DNA from: an uncultured Muribaculaceae bacterium | GTDB lineage: Bacteria > Bacteroidota > Bacteroidia > Bacteroidales > Muribaculaceae | Reading direction: 5' to 3' | DNA: 42,358 nt | Assembly (NCBI GenBank): GCA_902494515.1 | Contig: CABUTS010000018.1 | Span: forward strand, 1 to 42,358 | In this document: one piece after another, positions 16,776 to 24,492 of the stretch | Position numbering within the stretch: the first letter of the stretch is position 1 | How the letters are laid out: the number at the start of each line of letters is the position of its first letter | Made by a program: the position numbers and the translations under genes | Notes under the pieces: model-generated | What the model saw: only the letters and a program-made list of their open reading frames with translations | Database searches by the model: none | Told to the model about the DNA's origin: nothing

Positions 16776-17395
16776 AAGAAGTAACCGCCCAGGGTCTTCC
16801 CTACGATGCCTGGAAGGATAACGAATACATCGAGAACCTCGTCGGCGAGCTCCGCGAGTCCGGTACAAACGTGCTGGTCGGTTCCCTCGACAAGCTGATC
16901 AACTGGGGCCGAAGCAACTCCCTGTGGCCGCTGACCTTCGCCACAAGCTGCTGCGGCATCGAGTTCGTGTCGCTGGGCGCCGCCCGTTTCGATATGGCCC
17001 GCTTCGGATGGGAAGTAGCCCGTTCGTCGCCCCGTCAGGCCGACTTCATGATGGTGGCCGGTACAATCGTTCACCGCATGGTGCCGGTGTTCCGCCGCCT
17101 CTACGACCAGCTGGCCGAGCCTAAGTACGTGATTGCCTGCGGTTCCTGCGCCATCTCCGGCGGACCCTTCCGCAAGAGCTACCATGTGGCCAAAGGCATC
17201 GACGACATCGTTCCTGTCGACGTTTACTGCCCCGGTTGTCCCCCGCGTCCCGAAGCTATGATCTACTCCATCATGCAGCTCTCGCGCAAGGTGAAAGTTG
17301 AGCGCTTCTTCGGCGGTGTAAACCGTCAGGAAAGCCAGAAGGAATTCCTGGCCGCCCACCCCATCTGCGAAAACGCCAACGCCAACATCGACTGA
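16766..17395 (+). CDS. nuoB: NADH-quinone oxidoreductase subunit B (iron-sulphur N2)
   Basis: NuoB carries the terminal [4Fe-4S] cluster N2, which passes electrons to quinone. The likely ligands are visible: the adjacent pair Cys62-Cys63 in TSCCGIEFV, Cys128 in CGSCAISGG and Cys158 in PGCPPRPEA. The 209 residues include a C-terminal tail of about 30 residues beyond the conserved core. The start at 16766 overlaps nuoA by 10 bp. A second Met at 16772 would give the compact ATGA overlap with the nuoA stop and is an equally reasonable start. A repeat-rich 309-bp gap follows before nuoCD. Confidence 0.96.
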   Translation: MEMKEVTAQGLPYDAWKDNEYIENLVGELRESGTNVLVGSLDKLINWGRSNSLWPLTFATSCCGIEFVSLGAARFDMARFGWEVARSSPRQADFMMVAGTIVHRMVPVFRRLYDQLAEPKYVIACGSCAISGGPFRKSYHVAKGIDDIVPVDVYCPGCPPRPEAMIYSIMQLSRKVKVERFFGGVNRQESQKEFLAAHPICENANANID

Positions 17396-17469
17396 CCCGG
17401 AGCCGAAACCGCCCTGTTGGGCCCTCCGCTCAGGTCCTCCCGGCCAGCCCTTTGCCCATGCCCTCCCTC

Positions 17470-17535
17470 GCCGCCCAGTTGGCCCTCCATTGCCGCCCTG
17501 TTGGCCCTCCATTGCCGCCTTGTCGGTTCTCCGGC
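17470..17535 (+). repeat. 22-bp tandem repeat in the nuoB-nuoCD gap
   Basis: Units at 17470-17491 and 17492-17513 differ at one base, and a degenerate third unit follows at 17514-17535. The core is GCCGCCCTGTTGGCCCTCC. A looser copy occurs near 17410. The gap (17396-17704) has no credible gene; open frames in it are proline/serine-rich by-products of the repeats. Confidence 0.85.
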
Positions 17536-17557
17536 CTTCCGCTCGGTGGGTATTGGG

Positions 17558-17606
17558 GCCGAAACCTCGGGTTTCGGCAACTGTGGTGAAAGCCTGCGGC
17601 TTTCAC
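17558..17606 (+). other. Two adjacent 9-bp, triloop hairpins
   Basis: GCCGAAACC (17558-17566) and GGTTTCGGC (17570-17578) pair perfectly around TCG. Seven bases later GTGAAAGCC (17586-17594) and GGCTTTCAC (17598-17606) pair perfectly around TGC. Both have a 9-bp stem and a 3-nt loop. There is no T-tract after either, so a strong intrinsic terminator is unlikely. A role in mRNA processing or stability between nuoB and nuoCD is possible. Confidence 0.8.
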
Positions 17607-17647
17607 TTAAGCCCGGCTCCGGCTCCCGGCTTTCACTTAAGTCCGGC
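17597..17647 (+). repeat. 21-bp direct repeat with 30-bp period
   Basis: The sequence CGGCTTTCACTTAAG followed by CCGGC (with one variable base between) occurs at 17597-17617 and 17627-17647, one mismatch in 21. The first copy shares its 5' half with the second hairpin of the gap, so repeat and hairpin overlap. Confidence 0.85.
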
Positions 17648-17704
17648 CTTCCCTCCCCCCTCTCCGCCCCCTAAAATTGAGTCAAAAACCATCATATAAT
17701 ATAT

Positions 17705-19330
17705 ATGGCTAACCTGCAGGAAAAAATCGGCAAGAACTTCCCCGAAGCTACCTTCGAAGATGGGGAGATTCTGCTGGTGAACATCCCCGACGCTAAGCTT
17801 CACGATCTCGTCAAGTCGCTGCGCGACGACCTCGGTTTCGATTACCTCGTCACAATCGTGGGTATGGACTGGGTCTCCTCCCTGGGCTGCGTCTATTACC
17901 TGACATCCGCCGCCTCCGGAGAGTACGTCTCGGTGAAAACTTCAACCACCGACCGCGACAACCCGATGCTCCACTCCATCGCCGACCTCTACCGCATCGC
18001 TGTAATCTACGAGCGTGAGGTCTACGATTTCTACGGCATCAAATTCATCAATAACCCCGATATGCGTCGCATGTTCCTCAATATCGACTGGGTGGGCTAC
18101 CCCCTCCGCAAGGACTACGACGCAAATCCCGACATCAACCCCGTCTCCACCGAGAACGAGCGCCAGACCGACCATACCGACGTCTGGCTGGAACAGCCCG
18201 ACGGCTCGATCCGCCATGAGCGTCCCCGCATCTTCAAGGAGGACGATTTCGTGGTCAATATCGGCCCGCAGCACCCGTCGACCCACGGCGTGCTCCGTTT
18301 CCGCACCGCCATCGACGGCGAGGTTATCGAAAAAATCGATGTCTACATGGGCTACATCCACCGCGGTGTTGAAAAACTCGCCGAGGATCTGACCTACTAC
18401 CAGTCGCTCCACTTCATGGACCGTCTGGACTACTTCTCGGCCCATCAGTACCACCACGGCCTCTGCCTCTGCATCGAGAAGGCCGCCGGCATCGAAGTTC
18501 CCCGCCGCGCCCAGATCATCCGCGTGCTGATGGACGAGCTGTCGCGTATCGCCTCGCATTGCCTCTTCCTCGGCACATCCTGCATGGACCTCGGCGCCAC
18601 CACGATGCTCTTCTACACACTGCGCGTGCGTGAGCAGATTCTTGACATCATGGAGCGCACCTGCGGTGCCCGCATGACCTTCAACTACGACTGCGTCGGC
18701 GGCGTAATGCAGGACCTCGACCCCAATTTCGTAAAGGATACCCGCGAACTCCTCGCCACCCTCGAAAGCAACGTGGCCGAATACTACAAACTGTTCATCG
18801 GAAACGTCATCACTCAGGAACGTCTGAACGGCATGGGCCTCCTCTCGCGCGAGGATGCCATTTCGTCGGGCCTCACCGGCCCCACAGGCCGTGGTTCCGG
18901 CTGGGCTTGCGACGTCCGCAAGACTCATCCCTACGCCGTTTACTCCGAACTCAAGTTCGACCAGGTTATCCGCACCGAGGGCGACGCCATGGCCCGCTTC
19001 TGCAACCGCATCGACGAAATCCTTCAGTCCAAGGCCATCATCGAACAGCTCCTCGAGATGCTTCCCGAAGAGGGTGAATACTGCGCTAAGGTTCCCAAGG
19101 TGCTCAAGCTCCCCGTGGGCCATTGGTTCCAGGTTGTCGAAGGCTGCCGCGGCCTCTTCGGCGTATACATCGAAAGCGACGGCTCCACCAAGCCTTACCG
19201 CCTGAAGCTCGTCACCCCCTCGCTCCCCGCAGCCGCCGCCGTGGACCAGCTCACCCGTGGTCAGAAGATTGCCGACCTGATTACCATCGGCGCTTCGCTG
19301 GACTACATCGTTCCCGACATGGACCGATAA
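17705..19330 (+). CDS. nuoCD: NADH-quinone oxidoreductase fused subunit C/D
   Basis: A fusion of NuoC and NuoD, two peripheral-arm subunits of complex I, 541 residues. The NuoC part covers about residues 1-150 and includes YEREVYDFYGIKF and WVGYPLRKDYD. The NuoD part starts near residue 180, with NIGPQHPSTHGVLRF (about 185-199), YIHRGVEKLAED, FMDRLDYFSA and a C-terminus ending DMDR, close to the usual EVDR end. NuoD forms much of the quinone-binding pocket with NuoB. C/D fusions are well known. The gene follows a 309-bp repeat-rich gap and is followed by a 96-bp gap with its own hairpin repeat. Confidence 0.96.
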   Translation: MANLQEKIGKNFPEATFEDGEILLVNIPDAKLHDLVKSLRDDLGFDYLVTIVGMDWVSSLGCVYYLTSAASGEYVSVKTSTTDRDNPMLHSIADLYRIAVIYEREVYDFYGIKFINNPDMRRMFLNIDWVGYPLRKDYDANPDINPVSTENERQTDHTDVWLEQPDGSIRHERPRIFKEDDFVVNIGPQHPSTHGVLRFRTAIDGEVIEKIDVYMGYIHRGVEKLAEDLTYYQSLHFMDRLDYFSAHQYHHGLCLCIEKAAGIEVPRRAQIIRVLMDELSRIASHCLFLGTSCMDLGATTMLFYTLRVREQILDIMERTCGARMTFNYDCVGGVMQDLDPNFVKDTRELLATLESNVAEYYKLFIGNVITQERLNGMGLLSREDAISSGLTGPTGRGSGWACDVRKTHPYAVYSELKFDQVIRTEGDAMARFCNRIDEILQSKAIIEQLLEMLPEEGEYCAKVPKVLKLPVGHWFQVVEGCRGLFGVYIESDGSTKPYRLKLVTPSLPAAAAVDQLTRGQKIADLITIGASLDYIVPDMDR

Positions 19331-19339
19331 TCCCGGCCA

Positions 19340-19374
19340 AGACTGATTCCGGTCTGAAAAGCTGATTCCCAGCT
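19340..19374 (+). repeat. Two tandem hairpin units in the nuoCD-nuoH gap
   Basis: CTGATTCC occurs twice with a 19-bp period (19343 and 19362). Each copy sits in its own small hairpin: AGACT/GGTCT (19340-19344 with 19351-19355, one wobble) and AGCTG/CAGCT (19360-19364 with 19370-19374). The loop sequence is shared while both arms of the stem change together. Confidence 0.7.
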
Positions 19375-19426
19375 GATATAAACTAATCGTTGACACATAC
19401 AAAGACTTTCAACTACGTTACCTCTT

Positions 19427-20521
19427 ATGAGTAGTTACACAATTGATAACTTCAGCTCACTGGGCACATGGTTCGACACCATGCTGAACTCCTTCATGCC
19501 CTCCTGGCTTGCGACAACTCTGGAGTGCGTGCTCGTGGGCGTGGGACTGCTGCTGGTATATGCACTGCTGGCGCTCTTCTATATCCTCTACGAGCGCAAA
19601 ATCTGCGCCTACTTCCAGTGCCGCCTCGGCCCGAACCGCGTAGGCCCCTGGGGTTTGCTGCAGAGCTTCGCCGATATGTTCAAGATCCTCATCAAAGAGC
19701 TCATCTCGCTGAACCACATCGACAAGTTCCTCTTTGCCCTCGCCCCCTATCTGGTAATCATCGCCTCGATGCTCTGCTTCGCCGTGCTCCCCTGGGGTAA
19801 CGGTCTGCAAATCATCGACTTCAATATCGGCATCTTCTTCCTGATCGCCTGCTCCTCGATCGGCGTGCTCGGCATCCTGCTGGCCGGCTGGTCATCGAAC
19901 AACAAGTTCACCCTCATCGGCGCCCTCCGTTCCGGCGCCCAGATGGTCAGCTACGAGCTCTCCATCGGCCTGTCGATTCTGACAATGTGTCTCTTCGCCG
20001 GAACCCTCAATGTCGGCGAAATCGTCGAGGCTCAGGCCAACTGCTGGTTCATCTTCGCCGGCCACATCCCCGCAATCATCGCCTTTGTAATCTACCTGAT
20101 TGCCGGCACCGCCGAAACCAACCGTGGCCCGTTCGACCTTCCCGAGGCCGAAAGTGAGCTGACCGCCGGCTACCACACGGAGTATTCCGGTATCCACTTC
20201 GGCTTCTTCTATCTGGCCGAGTACCTGAACCTCTTCATCGTGGCCTCCGTAGCCACCCTGCTCTTCTTCGGCGGCTGGATGCCCTTCCGCGTCGAAGGCT
20301 GGGACGGCTTCAACACCGTCATGGGCTACATCCCCTCGGTAGTCTGGTTCCTCCTCAAAGCATTCGCAATCTCCTTCGTCATCATCTGGTTCAAGTGGAC
20401 CTATCCCCGTCTGCGCATCGACCAGCTGCTGTCGCTGGAGTGGAAATATCTTCTGCCTGTCAACCTCGTGAACCTCGCCCTGATGGTCCTCATTGTCTGC
20501 CTCGGCTGGTACATTCACTAA
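19427..20521 (+). CDS. nuoH: NADH-quinone oxidoreductase subunit H
   Basis: NuoH is the membrane subunit that closes the quinone chamber and links it to the proton channels. The 364-residue protein has about eight transmembrane helices. Conserved blocks are YERKICAYFQCRLGPNRVGP, ELSIGLSILT and AGTAETNRGPFDLPEAESEL, the last being the acidic loop near the quinone site. Length is normal. Its stop lies only 21 bp before the start of atpD, so the ATP synthase genes begin where nuoI would be expected. Confidence 0.96.
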   Translation: MSSYTIDNFSSLGTWFDTMLNSFMPSWLATTLECVLVGVGLLLVYALLALFYILYERKICAYFQCRLGPNRVGPWGLLQSFADMFKILIKELISLNHIDKFLFALAPYLVIIASMLCFAVLPWGNGLQIIDFNIGIFFLIACSSIGVLGILLAGWSSNNKFTLIGALRSGAQMVSYELSIGLSILTMCLFAGTLNVGEIVEAQANCWFIFAGHIPAIIAFVIYLIAGTAETNRGPFDLPEAESELTAGYHTEYSGIHFGFFYLAEYLNLFIVASVATLLFFGGWMPFRVEGWDGFNTVMGYIPSVVWFLLKAFAISFVIIWFKWTYPRLRIDQLLSLEWKYLLPVNLVNLALMVLIVCLGWYIH

Positions 20522-20542
20522 AAAATAAAAACTCTCAATAAG

Positions 20543-22045
20543 ATGAGCGATAAATTCGGAAAAATAGCCCAGGTAATCGGCCCCGTGGTGGACGTTATCT
20601 TCGAGGGCGACCAGAACATCCTGCCGCCCATTTTCACGGCTCTCAAAGTCGGCCGCCCCGACGGCTCGGCTCTGATTCTGGAAGTTGAGCAGCACATCGG
20701 CGAAGACACCGTGCGCTGCGTGGCAATGGAGAGCACCGACGGTCTCCAGAGAGGCATGCGCGTAGAATCCCTCGGCCGCCCCATCGCCGTGCCTACCGGC
20801 GACCAGGTCAAGGGCCGTCTGCTCAACGTCATCGGCGAGCCCATCGACAAGCTTCCCGAGCTCAACCGCGATAACCTCCGCGCTATCCACCAGCCTGCTC
20901 CCGAATTCGAAGACCTCACCATCAGTACCGAGATTCTCTACACCGGTATCAAGGTGATCGACCTCCTCGAGCCTTACAGCAAGGGTGGTAAAATCGGTCT
21001 GTTCGGCGGTGCCGGTGTGGGCAAGACCGTGCTCATCATGGAGCTTATCCACAATATCGCCCACGGCCACAACGGCTTCTCGGTGTTCACCGGTGTCGGC
21101 GAACGTACCCGCGAGGGTAACGACCTTCTCCACGAAATGATCGAGAGCGGCGTTATCAAATACGGCAAGAAGTTCGAAGAGTCCATGCTGAAGGGGGGAT
21201 GGCCCCTCGAGGATGTGGACATGAACGAAGTAGCCCAGTCGCAGGCCGCCCTCGTGTTCGGCCAGATGAACGAACCCCCGGGCGCACGTCTGCGTGTGGC
21301 TCTTACCGGTCTGACCGTCGCCGAGCAGTTCCGCGACCAGGACGGCGGCGGCAAGGATATCCTGCTGTTCATCGACAACATCTTCCGTTTCACCCAGGCC
21401 GGTTCCGAGGTGTCCGCGCTGCTGGGCCGTATGCCCTCCGCCGTAGGTTACCAGCCGACTCTGGCCTCCGAAATGGGTGCCCTCCAGGAGCGAATCACCT
21501 CCACCAAGAACGGTTCGATCACCTCCGTGCAGGCCATCTACGTGCCTGCCGATGACCTTACCGACCCGGCTCCCGCCACCACCTTTAGCTTCCTCGACGC
21601 CACCACGGTGCTCTCCCGTAAGATCACCGAGCTCGGTATCTACCCCGCCGTCGACCCGCTGGAGTCCACCTCGCGAATCCTCGACCCCAATATCATCGGC
21701 GAAGAGCACTACAACACCGCCCAGGCCGTTAAGCAGCTCCTCCAGAAGTACAACGAGCTCCAGGATATCATCGCCATCCTCGGTGTCGATGAACTTTCCG
21801 ACGAAGACAAGCTTGTCGTATCCCGCGCCCGCCGCGCCCAGCGTTTCCTCTCGCAGCCCTTCTCGGTTGCCGAGCAGTTCACCGGCGTCCCCGGCGTCAT
21901 GGTTCCCCTGTCGGAAACCATCCGCGGTTTCAAGATGATTCTTTCCGGCGAGATGGACGAATACCCCGAACAGGCCTTCCTGAACGTAGGTACCATCGAC
22001 GATGCCATTGCCAAGGGCAAGAAGCTGCTCGCCGAAGTCAAATAA
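20543..22045 (+). CDS. atpD: F1Fo ATP synthase subunit beta
   Basis: The catalytic beta subunit of F1, 500 residues, makes ATP in the cytoplasm-facing head. The P-loop GGAGVGKT is at residues 155-162. GERTREGNDL, LLFIDNIFRFTQAGSEVSALLGR (Walker B region) and YVPADDLTDPAP are all intact. The regulatory acidic motif reads DELSDED. Residues are complete at both ends. It is the first gene of an atpD-C-B-E-F-H-A-G set that sits wholly inside the nuo genes. With only 21 bp after nuoH there is no room for an independent promoter of normal size except inside nuoH. Confidence 0.98.
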   Translation: MSDKFGKIAQVIGPVVDVIFEGDQNILPPIFTALKVGRPDGSALILEVEQHIGEDTVRCVAMESTDGLQRGMRVESLGRPIAVPTGDQVKGRLLNVIGEPIDKLPELNRDNLRAIHQPAPEFEDLTISTEILYTGIKVIDLLEPYSKGGKIGLFGGAGVGKTVLIMELIHNIAHGHNGFSVFTGVGERTREGNDLLHEMIESGVIKYGKKFEESMLKGGWPLEDVDMNEVAQSQAALVFGQMNEPPGARLRVALTGLTVAEQFRDQDGGGKDILLFIDNIFRFTQAGSEVSALLGRMPSAVGYQPTLASEMGALQERITSTKNGSITSVQAIYVPADDLTDPAPATTFSFLDATTVLSRKITELGIYPAVDPLESTSRILDPNIIGEEHYNTAQAVKQLLQKYNELQDIIAILGVDELSDEDKLVVSRARRAQRFLSQPFSVAEQFTGVPGVMVPLSETIRGFKMILSGEMDEYPEQAFLNVGTIDDAIAKGKKLLAEVK

Positions 22046-22069
22046 TCCCCTGTAAAATCCCCTAAAACT

Positions 22070-22303
22070 ATGGTTCTCAAAATCATATCGGCTGAAAAAG
22101 TGGTGTTTGAAGGTGAGGTTTCCTCCGTCACCCTCCCCGGCGAGATGGGGCAGTTCACCGTCCTTCCCCGCCATGCCGCGCTGGTCTCGACCCTTGTGGC
22201 CGGAAAGCTGAAGTACACCGAAGGCACTGAGCGCCACGAAGTTGAGGTCGCAGGGGGTATCGTCGATGTCGACAACGACGTTGTGTCGGTCTGCATCTAC
22301 TGA
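22070..22303 (+). CDS. atpC: F1Fo ATP synthase subunit epsilon, N-terminal domain only
   Basis: Epsilon links the gamma shaft to the c-ring. This version has only 77 residues and contains just the beta-sandwich domain (VFEGEVSSVTLPGEMGQFTVLPRHAALVSTL, in blocks EGEVSSVTLPG and FTVLPRHAALVSTL). The C-terminal two-helix domain, which in many bacteria (about 130-140 residues) inhibits ATP hydrolysis, is absent. The reading frame stops cleanly with no frameshift in the following 44 bp, so this is a natural short form, as I recall for Bacteroidales. It lies between atpD and atpB. No AtpI-like gene separates it from atpB. Confidence 0.93.
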   Translation: MVLKIISAEKVVFEGEVSSVTLPGEMGQFTVLPRHAALVSTLVAGKLKYTEGTERHEVEVAGGIVDVDNDVVSVCIY

Positions 22304-22347
22304 TCTCTTTAATTATTAACTGAAGAAAGTTCAACAACACTTCCCTG

Positions 22348-23481
22348 ATGAAGAAGTTATTGCTCATATTGATTCTCCTTGTCGGCTGCGCCACCATGGC
22401 GTCGGCCGATGACGCCGCAGCTCAGAGCACGGCCGGGGAGAATACTGCTGTTGAGACTGACGGGAAATCCCTCGATTTCGACATAAAGGAAACCATCTTC
22501 GACCACCTCGGCGACGGCTACGGCTGGGAAGTGCCTTTCAACCACCACAAGCGCATCCCGCTCCCCGTAATCGTCTTCGGCGAAAGCGGCCTGCACGTTT
22601 TCTCCTCCTCCCGCGTCGCCCACGGTCAGGTTTACACCGACGGCGATGTCTCCTTCAAAATCGCTACCGAAGGGGACTTCAAGGGGAAAGTGGTTGAGAT
22701 TATCAACGGACAGGAATACAAACCCTGGGACATTTCGATCACCAAGAATGTCTGCGCGATTTTCATCACCTGCATCATTGTGCTGATTCTGGTGTTCAAG
22801 CTCGCAAACTGGCACAAGAAGAACCCCTTCAAGGCTCCCCGCAAGATGACCGGCGCCATCGAGGCCCTGACCGAATTCATCTATAACGGTGTGGTGAAGC
22901 CCACCCTTAAGAATAAGGCTCCGAAGTTCGCTCCCTACCTCCTGACGGTATTCTATTTCATCTTCTTCATGAACCTCATGGGTCTGATCGTGGTGTTCCC
23001 CGGCGGTGCCAACGTCACCGGCAACATTGCTGTCACTTTGGTTCTGGCGCTGATGACCTTTGTCCTGACCAACTTCTTCGGTACAAAGGTATACTGGAAG
23101 GAAATCTTCTGGCCCGATGTCCCCATCTGGTTGAAGTGTCCTCTGCCCATCATGCAGGTGATTGAAGTCTTCGGTATCTTCACCAAGCCCGCTGCCCTGA
23201 CAGTCCGTCTGTTCGCCAACATGATGGGCGGTCACATGATTGTGCTGATTCTGACCCTGCTGATCTTTATCTTCGCAGGGATGGGTATGGCAGTTGCCAG
23301 CGGCACCGCGGTGATTTCGGTCGCATTCTCGGTGTTCATGCTGCTGATTGACGTTCTGGTCAGCTTCATTCAGGCCTACGTCTTCACGATGCTTTCCACC
23401 ATCTTTATCTCCCTGGCTCAGGCCGAGCACGAAGAACACGGTGAAAAGAAACACCTCTCCCCATCAACTGAAAACAAATAA
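22348..23481 (+). CDS. atpB: F1Fo ATP synthase subunit a with exported N-terminal extension
   Basis: Subunit a forms the two proton half-channels against the c-ring. The essential arginine is Arg287 in TVRLFANMMGGH. Five to six transmembrane helices lie between about residue 130 and 360. The 377 residues include an unusually long N-terminus: a signal-peptide-like start (KK, then LLLILILLVGC), followed by about 110 polar residues before the first core helix. LVGC is a perfect lipobox around Cys14, but ASA-DD a few residues later is also a good ordinary signal-peptidase site. Either way the extension should face the periplasm. The C-terminus is His/Glu/Lys-rich and cytoplasmic. Confidence 0.95.
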   Translation: MKKLLLILILLVGCATMASADDAAAQSTAGENTAVETDGKSLDFDIKETIFDHLGDGYGWEVPFNHHKRIPLPVIVFGESGLHVFSSSRVAHGQVYTDGDVSFKIATEGDFKGKVVEIINGQEYKPWDISITKNVCAIFITCIIVLILVFKLANWHKKNPFKAPRKMTGAIEALTEFIYNGVVKPTLKNKAPKFAPYLLTVFYFIFFMNLMGLIVVFPGGANVTGNIAVTLVLALMTFVLTNFFGTKVYWKEIFWPDVPIWLKCPLPIMQVIEVFGIFTKPAALTVRLFANMMGGHMIVLILTLLIFIFAGMGMAVASGTAVISVAFSVFMLLIDVLVSFIQAYVFTMLSTIFISLAQAEHEEHGEKKHLSPSTENK

Positions 23482-23517
23482 CAAAAACAATAACCCCCAA
23501 CCCAAAAACACTTCGCT

Positions 23518-23763
23518 ATGTTAGCAATGATTTTAGCAGTCGCTGAATTCCTCGGCCTTGGCGCATCGATCGGCGCCGGTATTGCAGCAATCGCAGCCGG
23601 TATCGGTATCGGTAAGATTGGTGCCTCCGCTATGGAAGCTATCGCCCGTCAGCCTGAGGCAGCCGGCGATATCCGTTCGAACATGATCGTGATCGCCGCC
23701 CTTATCGAAGGTGTGGCCCTCTTCGCAGTTATCGTCTGCATCCTTGCACTGTTCGTTAACTAA
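23518..23763 (+). CDS. atpE: F1Fo ATP synthase subunit c, proton type
   Basis: This 81-residue hairpin of two membrane helices forms the rotor ring. The ion-binding carboxylate is Glu64 in AALIEGVALF and the polar loop is ARQPEAAGD (residues 43-51). The residue after the glutamate is Gly rather than Ser, and the helix-1 position that holds Gln in sodium-type rings is Ile. A proton-coupled ring is therefore predicted by comparison with the Ilyobacter-type sodium motif. Lys33 sits in the glycine-rich helix-1 stretch GIGIGKIG. A 196-bp gap with three hairpin repeats separates the gene from atpF. Confidence 0.96.
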   Translation: MLAMILAVAEFLGLGASIGAGIAAIAAGIGIGKIGASAMEAIARQPEAAGDIRSNMIVIAALIEGVALFAVIVCILALFVN

Positions 23764-23801
23764 GCCTTGCTGACCGCTGACGGCTCCCCGGAGTCTGTAA
23801 C

Positions 23802-23879
23802 TCCCGGAATCCGAACGATTCCGCAATTCCCGGAATCCGAACCATTCCGAATTTCCCGGAATCCACGCGATTCCGCCGT
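23802..23879 (+). repeat. Three 26-bp hairpin repeats between atpE and atpF
   Basis: Three units start at 23802, 23828 and 23854 with exact 26-bp spacing, each beginning TCCCGGAATCC. In unit 1 CGGAATC pairs with GATTCCG around CGAAC. Unit 3 keeps the same perfect 7-bp stem but has a different loop (CACGC). Unit 2 has one stem mismatch. Stem conservation with loop drift suggests the fold matters, or that the palindrome is what is copied. The rest of the gap is GC-rich (a GGCCGGGCGGCC run near 23891) with no gene. Confidence 0.85.
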
Positions 23880-23959
23880 TTCTCCGGGGCGGCCGGGCGG
23901 CCGCGGCAATTTCTTCAATTAACTCTAACCCCCAACTGTTGAGGTAAATAACATTAACT

Positions 23960-24457
23960 ATGGAACTTTTCAAAGTTGACTTCGGCCTTACCATCTGGAT
24001 GTTCGTGGCATTCGCCATCCTGTTCTTCATCCTGTGGAAATTCGCCTGGCCCGCAATCATGAAGGGCATAGACAGTCGCGCCGACCTTATAGATAAAGGG
24101 GTTGAGTACGCTCAAAACGCCAAGGAGCAGCTCGACAGCGCCCAGCAGCAGGCCGACGCCCAGATTCAGGCCGCCCGTCACAAGGAGGCCGACATCATCG
24201 CCGAGGCGAACCGCATGAAATCGCAGATTATCGAGCAGGCCCGCGACGAGGCCAAAAAGGAGGCTCAGAAAGAGAAGGACGCCGCCAAGGTGGCCATCGA
24301 GCAGAGCCGCCGCGAGGCCGAACAGAACCTCCGCGACGAGGTCAGCCGTGTGGCTCTCCGCATTGCCGGTAAGGTTACCCGCAACCAGCTCGCCGACAAG
24401 GACGCCCAGCGCCGGCTTGTCAACAGCTACCTTGACGAAATCGAAAGCAAAAACTGA
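23960..24457 (+). CDS. atpF: F1Fo ATP synthase subunit b
   Basis: Subunit b is the peripheral stalk that anchors F1 to subunit a. The 165-residue protein has one N-terminal transmembrane helix (about residues 9-28, LTIWMFVAFAILFFILWKFA in the sequence) followed by a long charged coiled coil rich in Ala, Glu, Gln and Lys (for example EAKKEAQKEKDAAK). The C-terminus RIAGKVTRNQLADKDAQRRL should contact delta. Length is normal. It follows the hairpin-rich gap after atpE and precedes atpH by 35 bp. Confidence 0.95.
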   Translation: MELFKVDFGLTIWMFVAFAILFFILWKFAWPAIMKGIDSRADLIDKGVEYAQNAKEQLDSAQQQADAQIQAARHKEADIIAEANRMKSQIIEQARDEAKKEAQKEKDAAKVAIEQSRREAEQNLRDEVSRVALRIAGKVTRNQLADKDAQRRLVNSYLDEIESKN

Positions 24458-24492
24458 CACCAAAGGACACCCCATAGCTTTTCAATATCGCA

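Noticed and set aside
17417..17699. Pro/Ser-rich frames in the nuoB-nuoCD gap
   Set aside because: They arise from translating the tandem repeats and have no independent coding signature.
17942..19402. A 486-codon minus-strand frame opposite nuoCD
   Set aside because: Antisense shadow of nuoCD, rich in Val, Gly, Ala, Glu and Asp as expected from complementing its codons.
19892..22237. A 781-codon open frame on the minus strand across nuoH, atpD and atpC
   Set aside because: It mirrors three intact conserved genes, crosses their boundaries and has no recognisable domain. Strong codon bias in GC-rich genes keeps the opposite strand free of stops.
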